Origin: Desulfarculales bacterium UBA696
GTDB lineage: Bacteria; Desulfobacterota; Syntrophobacteria; Syntrophobacterales; Syntrophobacteraceae
DNA: 64,000 nucleotides
Direction: 5' to 3'
Assembly (NCBI GenBank): GCA_002298995.1
Contig: DBMO01000046.1
Span: forward strand, 1-64,000
Of the stretch, positions 34,726 to 43,177 are shown piece by piece; the first letter of the stretch is position 1, and every line of letters begins with the position of its first letter. The position numbers and the translations under genes are program-made. The notes below the pieces were generated by a model. The model had not been told where the DNA came from and did not search any database. It saw only the letters and a program-made list of their open reading frames with translations.

Positions 34726-36426
34726 CTAAAAAGTTCCGGGATCTGTGTATACTCCGAACACCTCGCGGTAGAGATCGCAGCATTCCTGCTCGGTTGCCCC
34801 GGCGCGCACCGCCTCGATGAGGGCCGGCATGACGTTGTTCTCCCAGGACGGGGGGCCTTCGCAGCGCCGGCGCAGCTCGTCCATTGCCCTGCGATACCTG
34901 TCCTTATTGCGTTTTTCCTTGAACTGATTGGTGCGGTCGACTTGCATCTTCTCGATCGTGTCGTCGATCTTGAGGACGAATTCCAGTTCCCGCCGCTCTG
35001 AAGCGTACTTATTCACGCCGATGATGAGCTTCTCGCCCGCCTCGACCTGCTGCTGGAAGTGGTAGGCCGCATCCGCAATTTCCATCTGCGGGTAGTCGCG
35101 CTCGATTGCCCGAACCATTCCGCCCAGTTCATCGAGCTTCCTGATGTATTCAGTTGCTTCCTCTTCCATCTTGTCCGTAAGCGCCTCGATGAAGTACGAG
35201 CCGGCGAGCGGATCTATTACATTGGTTACCCCGGTTTCGTCGGCAAGGATCTGCTGGGTGCGAAGGGCGATGAGCACGGCCTCCTCGCTCGGGATCATGT
35301 AAACTTCATCAAGCGAATTGGTGTGCAGGGACTGCGTGCCGCCGAGAATCGCCGCAAGGCCTTCGGTGGTAGTACGGATGATGTTATTGTAAGGTTCCTG
35401 GGCGGTAAGCGAGCATCCTGCCGTTTGCGTATGGAACCGCATGAGCATGGACCTGGGGTCCTTGGCCTTGAAGCGCTCTTTCATCAACCGGGCCCACAAG
35501 CGGCGACTCGCCCGCATTTTGGCTATTTCTTCGAAAAAGTCTATGTGCGAGTTCCAGAAGAAGGAGAGTCTTCCGGCAAAATCATCTACAGCCAGGCCCC
35601 GTTTGATGCCTTCTTCCACGTAGGTGATGCCGTCATAGATCGTAAAGGCGAGTTCCTGCACCGCTGTCGAGCCCGCCTCGCGGATGTGGTAGCCGCTGAT
35701 GCTAATGGTGTTCCAGCGGGGCACCTCGCGCGTTCCGAACTCGACGGTATCGGTAACGAGCCGCAGGCTCGGCTCGGGTGGAAGCATGAGCGTCTTCTGC
35801 GCGATGAATTCCTTGAGGCAGTCGTTCTGGATGGTGCCGCCAAGTTTGCTCCGGGAGTAGCCCTCGTTTTCCGCATTGGCAATGTACATCGCCCAGACTA
35901 TCGAAGCGGGCGGGTTGATGGTCATCGACGTGGTGACCTTTTCGAGATTGATATTGGCGAAAAGGCGCTGCATGTCCTCGACGGTGTCAATTGCCACTCC
36001 GCATTTTCCGCACTCGCCCCGAGCGAGTGGAGAATTGGTATCGTAGCCCATGAGGGTCGGAAAATCGAAGGCAGTGCTCAGGCCGGTTTCACCGTGGTTT
36101 ATAAGGTAATGAAACCGCTGGTTTGTATCTTCGGATGTTCCCAGGCCGGCAAACATTCGCATGGTCCAGAGCCGGGCGCGGTACATCGTGCTCTGGACGC
36201 CCCTGGTAAAGGGATAGAATCCCGGAAAACCAATTTCTTCGAAAAAATCTTTGTGTTCAATATCCTGGGGGGTGTAAAGCGGTTTTATCTCCAGGTCGGA
36301 TACCGTGGAGAAACGACCGAGGCGCTCGGGCATTTTCTGAAGCGCTTGTTTATACTCCGCCAGCCACTCGTTATATTCTGTTTGCATCCTTTCGAGCGCC
36401 GATTCGGAAAGAACCTTTTTTCCCAT
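34726..36426 (-). CDS. icmA: Coenzyme B12-dependent acyl-CoA mutase large subunit, isobutyryl-CoA-mutase-like
   Basis: A 566-residue TIM-barrel subunit of the methylmalonyl-CoA mutase superfamily, without a B12 domain of its own. TMYRARLWTMRMFAGLGT (80-97), SMTINPPAS, GTIQNDCLKEFIAQK (197-211), SISGYHIREAG and GTQSLHTNS are family blocks. Aligning Met81, Arg85 and Gln200 with Met78, Arg82 and Gln197 of the Propionibacterium enzyme puts Phe92 and Gln210 at the places of Tyr89 and Arg207. Methylmalonyl-CoA mutases need that Tyr/Arg pair for the substrate carboxylate, while isobutyryl-CoA mutase has Phe/Gln. So n-butyryl/isobutyryl-CoA, or a relative such as pivalyl-CoA, is the likelier substrate. 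The length also equals IcmA. First gene of the operon with icmB and meaB. Confidence 0.85.
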   Translation of the reverse strand: MGKKVLSESALERMQTEYNEWLAEYKQALQKMPERLGRFSTVSDLEIKPLYTPQDIEHKDFFEEIGFPGFYPFTRGVQSTMYRARLWTMRMFAGLGTSEDTNQRFHYLINHGETGLSTAFDFPTLMGYDTNSPLARGECGKCGVAIDTVEDMQRLFANINLEKVTTSMTINPPASIVWAMYIANAENEGYSRSKLGGTIQNDCLKEFIAQKTLMLPPEPSLRLVTDTVEFGTREVPRWNTISISGYHIREAGSTAVQELAFTIYDGITYVEEGIKRGLAVDDFAGRLSFFWNSHIDFFEEIAKMRASRRLWARLMKERFKAKDPRSMLMRFHTQTAGCSLTAQEPYNNIIRTTTEGLAAILGGTQSLHTNSLDEVYMIPSEEAVLIALRTQQILADETGVTNVIDPLAGSYFIEALTDKMEEEATEYIRKLDELGGMVRAIERDYPQMEIADAAYHFQQQVEAGEKLIIGVNKYASERRELEFVLKIDDTIEKMQVDRTNQFKEKRNKDRYRRAMDELRRRCEGPPSWENNVMPALIEAVRAGATEQECCDLYREVFGVYTDPGTF

Positions 36427-37272
36427 TCTGACCTCCTACAGTGATTTAAGAGTAACACTAGCGATGATCTGGGAAGCACCGGATCAAGTAAGACATTGCT
36501 GAAAGAGCCGCCGCAGAGGACGGCGAATCGAGGGCGGGGGACACGTGCAGCCCTTTTAATGCGGCCAACACATGACCCGCCTTGTTGTTTCCCGGTTCGG
36601 GGAGAATAAATTGAAAAAAGCCTGTATTGATTGAGCTGTCGGACCGAGCCTTGAGACAAGGAGCGTGAAAGGGGGCGCAAGCTTCGAGGACAGAAGGGAA
36701 CTGAATGTGCTTTGCATTATTGCCCGACAAAAAGGCTCAATTGTGTAACCCCAAACAATTAAACAGAGAGTGTTTGCTATGTCAAACAGTTTTTACTTGA
36801 CCCAAAGTGGAAAGTTCTGTTACTAGGAAGTTGTACGAAATCCCGGAACATATCGATTAAATCCACGCTCATTTTGAAACACTTCCGAGTCGACCTCCTC
36901 TGCTCAAGCGGCCCGGTTCCGGAAAAAGCATTGACCAGGCGGCATCCTAAACTCCGGCTCCTCTAATCCTCCACCGGACAAACTCAAATCTTGCACAAAA
37001 TGCCGCAAGGTGCTTTGCAGCCGAACAACTATCGATTTTATATTTTTAACGTTCGGAGTTCATTTGCCTCGGCCTTCACCGGCCTTGCAGTAGATGCATC
37101 CTCATCCCGTGTTCGTCTTTAAACAATTAATTCTGCGACACTTATTAAAACCCGTACCACTCTTTGAAAGCCCGTTGGACGCAGAGCGACCCCCGAGAGG
37201 AGGTGATAAAGAGGAGGCGCGTAACGCCATCTTACCCGATCAATGATGAAACTATCTACTTAGGAGGATATT
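36427..37272. other. Long intergenic region between divergent genes
   Basis: About 850 bases without a supported gene, between the mutase operon and the membrane-protein gene. It must carry both promoters. GAGGAGGTGATAAAGAGGAGG near 37196-37216 looks like two extra ribosome sites within the leader of the right-hand gene, but no credible short reading frame behind them was found. Confidence 0.4.
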
Positions 37273-38568
37273 ATGGCAGATGTTCTAAAACCGCGCTGGG
37301 GACAGCCGGTAACTGGCATTATTTCATCAATTGCATTCTTTCTCGTAGCTTTGCTTACGTGGTTTATTTTCAGCGATCCCCGAGGTCCCGTAGGCTCTTT
37401 TCCCTATCCGTTCGTTCTCTATCTGGCAATGATGATTTTGGTGGGCCTTTGGCAGCACATGTTCCTTGGAGACTGGCCTTTTCAGGACATCGGCCAGCCG
37501 TGGCGGGGCATTATCGAAACCGTCGTCAACCTGGTCGTGGTCTGGTTTGTAATCCATATCGTATTTTACAGGGTCCTCGGACTTGGATTCAACTTCCTCA
37601 GCCAGGTTAATCTCGAAAACATCGCCGCAGCCGGAAATCTGGTGCTGCCCGGACCCGAGGGCAAGAAAATGACCCTCGAGGCCATTAGCGCACCTACAGC
37701 GCGATTTGCTGAACGGGCAGTCGTATGCTTTGTCCTCATCGGTTTTTATTCGTACCCGTTCGTTACAATCCTTTTCGGCAAATGGCCAATTCGTCCCAGT
37801 AATCTCACACAGCCTCAGGCAGGCTTTGCCGAGCTTGGCTGGACCACGATGCTGACACTCTTCTTATACACCATCCTGATCGTGCCTTTCTGGGGGATGA
37901 TATGGGGGACCTCGTTCGGCACCTCGGTTGGTTTCAATACGCCCTGGTGGGGCGGTATTGCCGGGACCAAGCACGTCCACTGGGTATTTGGATGGTGGGA
38001 ATGGATGATCATCGTCCTTTTCATGACGCCAAACGTATGGCGGATGAAGCCCTGGACAACCATCAACCTCCCACAACCCTGGAAGGGTGCTGTATCCTTC
38101 GTCATCAATGTCGCCCTAGGATATTTTATTGCATGGCTTTGCGTTAAACTCGCGTACCTGTGGATGGACATGGGCAGCGTGACTCAACACCTCCCTGCAG
38201 GCGACAAGGGGGACCCGACCCGCTTCCTGTGGTATCACGCCGCGGAGATCGCCGGCTTTACGCTTATTCCTTTCCTTGCCTGGCATCACTATTTCGACGA
38301 TATGTGCATACAGTCGGATAAGGATTCTTGGGGAGCATTCTGGTTCAGGACTTTGGGCGTTGGCGTTCTCATGGCCATAAACTACATTTTCTTCTATTAT
38401 ATTAACTTCGGCTACTGGGGACTCGGCAACGGCCACATGCACGGCACGGTCGCCGAAAGATTCATTCACGGCGAATCGCTGATCTGGAACTTCTGGTGGA
38501 TCATTCCGCTTCTGTGGAACGAGTGGTTCTTCCACAAATGGCCGTTCTACGTGCATGAACACCACTAG
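37273..38568 (+). CDS. Polytopic membrane protein, Trp/His-rich, unknown function
   Basis: A 431-residue integral membrane protein with about ten hydrophobic segments and many Trp and His at the ends of helices (KHVHWVFGWWEW, GNGHMHG, EWFFHKWPFYVHEHH at the C-terminus). TTAGGAGG lies just before the ATG. Repeated motifs with paired aromatic and Pro residues (INLPQPWKG, SNLTQPQAG) mark loops between helices. It is not a recognised transporter family. His-rich loops could bind metal or haem; that is a guess. A strong terminator follows at once, so it is a one-gene unit with a long leader. Confidence 0.75.
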   Translation: MADVLKPRWGQPVTGIISSIAFFLVALLTWFIFSDPRGPVGSFPYPFVLYLAMMILVGLWQHMFLGDWPFQDIGQPWRGIIETVVNLVVVWFVIHIVFYRVLGLGFNFLSQVNLENIAAAGNLVLPGPEGKKMTLEAISAPTARFAERAVVCFVLIGFYSYPFVTILFGKWPIRPSNLTQPQAGFAELGWTTMLTLFLYTILIVPFWGMIWGTSFGTSVGFNTPWWGGIAGTKHVHWVFGWWEWMIIVLFMTPNVWRMKPWTTINLPQPWKGAVSFVINVALGYFIAWLCVKLAYLWMDMGSVTQHLPAGDKGDPTRFLWYHAAEIAGFTLIPFLAWHHYFDDMCIQSDKDSWGAFWFRTLGVGVLMAINYIFFYYINFGYWGLGNGHMHGTVAERFIHGESLIWNFWWIIPLLWNEWFFHKWPFYVHEHH

Positions 38569-38587
38569 GCCGATCTTGGTTAAATAA

Positions 38588-38625
38588 AAAAAGGGGCTCC
38601 GGAGACTGTTTCCGGCGCCCCTTTT
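38588..38625. terminator. Terminator hairpin between convergent genes
   Basis: A long GC-rich stem (AAAAGGGGC...GCCCCTTTT, inner CCGGA/TCCGG) followed by a T-run on the plus strand and preceded by A-run, fit for both directions. Confidence 0.75.
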
Positions 38626-38674
38626 ATATTGCGGTGCACATAAGATATCAGACCCTCCGCCTTCCTCGGTTCCT

Positions 38675-40534
38675 CTACAGTTTCTCGGAAACCTGGCGGA
38701 TGCAATTTAGTTGAGTCCGGATTCTCTCAATGGCGGCTAGTTTGTCTGCCAGGGCCGACTCGCTCTTCGAGGCCTGCTCTTCTCCCTGCGAGCGCAGGTC
38801 CATGCCGCGTTCCATGGCCTTCGAGATGCCCTCTGAGATTGCTTCCATTTTTCGGATCATTTCGGAGCGGAATGCACCGGCGCTTTTGTTCAGACGTTCG
38901 ATGAAGTCGAAGCGCAGCCTTCCCGAGTGCATTTCGATTGCTTCGAGCATGTGGCGTTTTCGCTTGCCGACAATGAAACGATTGGCTTTGCGGTAGGCCC
39001 ACCCCTTGATGCGCTCGAACCTTCCGCTGATATAGCCGGGAAAGACCTGCGTAAGGGATTCTGTCAGCATGTCGAGGCCGACCGCTTCTTCACGCAGCTT
39101 GTATTGGAACGACGATTCGGAGAACCACGACGATTCTGCTTCCACCGGCTCGAAGGGAACGCAGAAGAGCTGGGAGGAAAAGTCGAGAAGCGAATCGATC
39201 ATCTGGTTTACTCGGGCCGCGAAGCGGCGGCAGATGCCCTCGAATGCCTCCGAGAGCCGCTCCTCCTCCAGCTCGCGCCAGGCGGAAAACTCGCTCTGGA
39301 TTCTTCCACGCACAAAGCCTTCCAGTGCGTCATTGAGCTCCCGCAGTGATAAATCCTTCTTTCCCTCATGGAACCGGCCGAATTCCACATCCATTTTTGG
39401 AACAAGGCTGCTTTTGAGTTTGCCAAGGTCGCTGTCCAGTTCCCTGACTATAAGGCGCTCGAGTTCGGCGCTAAATAGTGTGTCAAATTCGCGCCTCTCG
39501 CGCAGCAGTTCTTCTTTCTTGTTCACGAACGAGTCTATTTTTCCACGGATCTGTTCGACGGGAGTCATGAGGGACTTCAACTCGAGTTCGGTCTCCAGCT
39601 TCACGCCGGAGAGGGTCCTCAGAAGGTTCCGGGCGGCAGAGCCCAGCAGGACTTTTCCCTTTTCCTTCATGAGAAACCGGTCAAGCGCCTCCGAGAACGC
39701 CGGAAGCCCGCTTTGGGAAAGAAGCTTCCGCGCACCGTCGATTTTTCCGGAAAGGGCGAGTTTCGCCGAAACCGGGAAAATCTTAATCCCCGTGCCCATG
39801 ATGTTTTCGACGGCTGCTCTCGAAAAATCGAGCGAGCGTTCGACCTCGTCATCCGAGAGATAGTCGATCTTATTTAGAAGGAAAAAGATCCTGTCGGCAA
39901 ATTCACGCACGTCTCTCAAAAACTCGAGTTCAGCGCTGCCCGCGGGCTGGTCCACCGATAGCAAAAACAGCGCGGCATCGGATTTTGGAAGATACCTGTA
40001 GGCAACATCGGTATTGTGGACGTAGACCGACCCGACCCCCGGCGTATCTACGAGGCGAACCCCGCCCTTGAGATACTGGGATGGGTACATTACCACCACT
40101 TCCCGGACCAGTTTCTCGTTTTGAGGATTTCCACCCTCGGTTACGTATTCCGGCAGGGACTCGACCGGGATATCCATGATCTTTCCGTCAGTGAAAAAGA
40201 CCTTTGCCGCCACCTCCCGGCCATAAACCAGGACGGTTACGATGGAGGTCAGCGGCACGACTGATACAGGCAGCAGATCGGCGCCGAGCAGGGCATTTAT
40301 GAGACAGGTTTTGCCGCGTTTGAACTGGCCGACAACCACAAGGTTGAAGGTGTTGGCTTCGAGCTTTTCCTTCAACTCGAGACAGGACTGCGGGTCGCTC
40401 GGGCCAAGGTCGAGTATCTCGGAGATTGCATGAAAAATTTGCTCCCTCAGCCGCTTGTATTCGCTGGCGGCGCCGGCCTTGCGCTGATTCGAGCGGGGGG
40501 GAGACTCGGGTTTCCTGGGAATGGTTTTTCTCAT
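38675..40534 (-). CDS. Bacterial dynamin-like GTPase
   Basis: A 619-residue GTPase. The start at 40532-40534 (MRKTIPRKPE) follows AGGT; a longer frame would add 55 residues of poor composition. G1 GQFKRGKT (69-76), G2 around PLTSIVT (94-100), G3 DTPG (163-166) and G4 NKID (221-224) are those of dynamin-like proteins. Long helical stalk regions follow (about 290-500), with a hydrophobic paddle-like segment near 500-520 and a C-terminal helix. Such proteins remodel membranes or bind to them under stress. It is divergent from mltB. Confidence 0.82.
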   Translation of the reverse strand: MRKTIPRKPESPPRSNQRKAGAASEYKRLREQIFHAISEILDLGPSDPQSCLELKEKLEANTFNLVVVGQFKRGKTCLINALLGADLLPVSVVPLTSIVTVLVYGREVAAKVFFTDGKIMDIPVESLPEYVTEGGNPQNEKLVREVVVMYPSQYLKGGVRLVDTPGVGSVYVHNTDVAYRYLPKSDAALFLLSVDQPAGSAELEFLRDVREFADRIFFLLNKIDYLSDDEVERSLDFSRAAVENIMGTGIKIFPVSAKLALSGKIDGARKLLSQSGLPAFSEALDRFLMKEKGKVLLGSAARNLLRTLSGVKLETELELKSLMTPVEQIRGKIDSFVNKKEELLRERREFDTLFSAELERLIVRELDSDLGKLKSSLVPKMDVEFGRFHEGKKDLSLRELNDALEGFVRGRIQSEFSAWRELEEERLSEAFEGICRRFAARVNQMIDSLLDFSSQLFCVPFEPVEAESSWFSESSFQYKLREEAVGLDMLTESLTQVFPGYISGRFERIKGWAYRKANRFIVGKRKRHMLEAIEMHSGRLRFDFIERLNKSAGAFRSEMIRKMEAISEGISKAMERGMDLRSQGEEQASKSESALADKLAAIERIRTQLNCIRQVSEKL

Positions 40535-40760
40535 TTGACCTGTAAAAAGTTGGTGGACAATGCCCACTAAATAGAAGAAGTTAAACGTAGGTCGGGTTGA
40601 TCGAGAGCGAAACCCAACGATAAATCGGTGGCTTATAGAGCTCTGAGGCAAAATCGCCGGCGGCCTGGCGCTCCTGATTGCGCCAAAGGCGCTGTTCACC
40701 TATAATTAACGCTTGGCTAAATCGCAAGGCAAAACTCAAAATCCAGCACTGCAAGGTTTT

Positions 40761-41690
40761 ATGAAAATGAGGAGAATCGGTTTTTCGTTACTGAAAAGAG
40801 GATTGGCGCAAAGACTTTCCCTGTTGGCATTGATGGGAGTGGTGCTCCTTGCCGGCTCTCCGGCGTATCCGTCCAAAGTGAAGCAGGCCATCCAGCCTGC
40901 CTCCGAAGACATTTACGCCGGCGTGAAGGAAAAACTCATAGCGGGTGGTTTCTCGAAGGATCAGGTTTTAAACCTCCTCGGCCCTGCCCCGTCCCCCATG
41001 TATAAGCTGATAGCCTCGACGCTTCGGATCCGCGAAGGCCAACTCAATTACGACCAATTCCTCGCGCCCTCCCAGATTGCCGCCGCGCGCTCATTTATCG
41101 ACTCGCACCAGGCAACATTCGAGCGCGCAAGGCTCATCTATGGAGTCGAACCCGGTGTAATAGCCGCAATACTCCTGGTCGAAACCCATTTCGGATCATA
41201 CACCGGCAAAACTCCAGTTCTCCCGGTGTTTGCGACATTTGCCATAATGGACCGCAAAGAAAACCGCGACCGCGTATGGAAAATGCTCGCGCCGCGCGAC
41301 CGCGAAAAGTGGGGCCGCGAGGCATTCGACCGAAAGCTTCTCGACCGCTCCGCCTGGGCCTACAAGGAATTGGCGTCGCTGCTTGAACTTGCGGACACAC
41401 GCGGGGTCAAGCCCTCATCATTCAGAGGCTCTGTAATGGGGGCATTCGGACTGCCGCAGTTTCTGCCAAGCAGCCTGGTAAAATTCGGGGCGGACGGTAA
41501 CGGCGACGGCGTGATAGATCTCTACAATTCAGATGACGCAATATTCAGCACCGCCAATTACCTTAGGGGATACGGATGGTGCGATGCAAAATATCCCTCG
41601 GACAAGGAACAGGTGATCTGGCAATACAACCACAGCAAACCTTACGTGCGGTCAGTCCTCGGGATAGCGGAGATGCTCGTTCAGCAGTAA
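40761..41690 (+). CDS. mltB: Membrane-bound lytic murein transglycosylase B
   Basis: A 309-residue enzyme that cleaves glycan strands to 1,6-anhydromuropeptides. The ATG at 40761 follows AAGG; a TTG 48 bases upstream is less likely. A signal segment at about residues 13-35 lacks a lipobox Cys, so a secreted form is expected. The catalytic Glu is in ILLVETHFGSYTG; GAFGLPQFLPSS and the EF-hand-like DGNGDGVIDLYN are as in Slt35. It is convergent with ampG, whose product imports the muropeptides this enzyme releases. Confidence 0.88.
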   Translation: MKMRRIGFSLLKRGLAQRLSLLALMGVVLLAGSPAYPSKVKQAIQPASEDIYAGVKEKLIAGGFSKDQVLNLLGPAPSPMYKLIASTLRIREGQLNYDQFLAPSQIAAARSFIDSHQATFERARLIYGVEPGVIAAILLVETHFGSYTGKTPVLPVFATFAIMDRKENRDRVWKMLAPRDREKWGREAFDRKLLDRSAWAYKELASLLELADTRGVKPSSFRGSVMGAFGLPQFLPSSLVKFGADGNGDGVIDLYNSDDAIFSTANYLRGYGWCDAKYPSDKEQVIWQYNHSKPYVRSVLGIAEMLVQQ

Positions 41691-41706
41691 TTTATGTTCC
41701 TCCATG

Positions 41707-42957
41707 CTAGATCCGCTCGGCGTCGGTCAGAGCGGCTTTTCGCCTGCCGTTCCATGGTGCGAAGCGGGTCAGGAGCACTATTCCGGGGATTGCTCCAAGG
41801 GTGCTCACGGTGAAAAATGGCGCCCAACCGAGCATCTGGACCATTGCTCCGGATGGGGCGCCCGCCAGAATCGGCGTCGCCGCCATGAAGCTGGTAAGAA
41901 GTGCGTACTGGGTGGCGGTAAAGCGCTTATCGCAAAGGCTCATCATGAATGCGATAAAAGCGGCGTTGCCCATCCCGCCCGACAGGTTCTCGATCCCGAT
42001 TGCCGCAATCATTGCCGGGTAGCTTTTCCCTATCATGGCCACCCCGGTAAAGGAGAGATTCGAGAGCGCCTGGAAGATGCCGAATATCCACAATGACTTA
42101 TTGATCCCGATCCTTGCGACAACAGCCCCGCCCGCTAGGCTTCCCGCAATTGACGAAACAAGTCCAAAAGCCTTGTTGACCGTCCCCACGTCTGAGCGGG
42201 AGAACCCGATATCGAGCAGAAAAGGCGTGGTCATCGCACCGGCCAGGTCATATCCGAGCTTGTACAACATGATAAAAAAGAGCATCTCGATTGCCCCGGC
42301 GCGCTTGAAGTAAGCAGAAAGCGGCCCCCAGACGGCTTCCCTGAGGCTTCTTGGCGGGTTGACCCTTATCTCTGGCTCGGGCGCTGCCAGGGTAAATACC
42401 ACGCAAAGCAGCATTACTCCCGCTATCAGGGTATAAACTGATTCCCAGGGAATATGATCGGAGAGTATCAGCGCGATGGCGCCGGACACCAGCATGGCCA
42501 TCCGGTAGCCGACCACGCCGGTTGCGGCCCCCGGCCCCAGTTCTTTTTCGCGAAGGACGTCCGCCCGGTATGCGTCTATTGCTATGTCCTGGCTTGCGCT
42601 AAGGAAAGCGGTAAACAGGGCGATGCAGGCGGCAAGCATGGGGAAGGAACCGGGCGAGGATCGGCCCAGTCCCAAGATGCTGATGACCAGCATGATTTGC
42701 AGTGCTATAATCCAGCCTCGCCGCCTTCCGAGCCACGGGGGCGTGAACCTGTCCATCAACGGGGCCCAGAGCACCTTGAGAACGTAGGGCATTCCGACCA
42801 GGGAAAACAAGCCTATAACGCTCAGATCGACCTTCTCGGTCATGAGCCAGGCCTGGAGCGTCGAACGGGAGAGGGCAAGCGGCAGCCCCGATGAGAAACC
42901 CAGGCCGAGAAGCCCAAGGACGCGCCTGTTGGTGTATAAAGCAAGCCAGTTTGCCAT
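41707..42957 (-). CDS. ampG: AmpG-type muropeptide permease
   Basis: A 416-residue MFS-like protein with twelve membrane helices that imports GlcNAc-anhydro-muropeptides for cell-wall recycling. Family blocks: LGFSSGLPLALSRSTLQAWL near the N-terminus, SLVGMPYVLKVLWAPLMDR, RRRGWIIALQ, AFLSASQDIAIDAYRAD and GVVGYRMAMLVSGAIAL. The gene ends 16 bases from the mltB stop. No beta-lactamase or ampR gene is seen. Confidence 0.9.
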   Translation of the reverse strand: MANWLALYTNRRVLGLLGLGFSSGLPLALSRSTLQAWLMTEKVDLSVIGLFSLVGMPYVLKVLWAPLMDRFTPPWLGRRRGWIIALQIMLVISILGLGRSSPGSFPMLAACIALFTAFLSASQDIAIDAYRADVLREKELGPGAATGVVGYRMAMLVSGAIALILSDHIPWESVYTLIAGVMLLCVVFTLAAPEPEIRVNPPRSLREAVWGPLSAYFKRAGAIEMLFFIMLYKLGYDLAGAMTTPFLLDIGFSRSDVGTVNKAFGLVSSIAGSLAGGAVVARIGINKSLWIFGIFQALSNLSFTGVAMIGKSYPAMIAAIGIENLSGGMGNAAFIAFMMSLCDKRFTATQYALLTSFMAATPILAGAPSGAMVQMLGWAPFFTVSTLGAIPGIVLLTRFAPWNGRRKAALTDAERI

Positions 42958-43177
42958 TATTTCCCAATCGGTGGATTAATTATGATCAGCCCCGGAGCGC
43001 AGTGTACTCTGAGACCGTTGACATGAACAAGTTCAAAACAGCCGGAAAAGACGGGCGCCCGGCAGGCATGGAGAAGATGTGAGACAGGAGTGATTGGAAT
43101 TCCGTGGGGCAGGCTTCCCAGCCGGCCGACTATCGGCCCGCATTTTTGCATATGTACAGGAAGGTTAGTGTGGCTTA

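Noticed and set aside
34726..36426. Plain methylmalonyl-CoA mutase label
   Set aside because: The two substrate-deciding residues are Phe92 and Gln210, not Tyr and Arg.
35059..36444. A 461-codon open frame on the plus strand
   Set aside because: It lies wholly opposite the mutase large subunit, which is clearly coding; the frame is open only because of the GC-rich codon pattern.
39069..39863. A 264-codon Ser/Arg-rich frame on the plus strand
   Set aside because: Low-complexity shadow of the dynamin-like gene.
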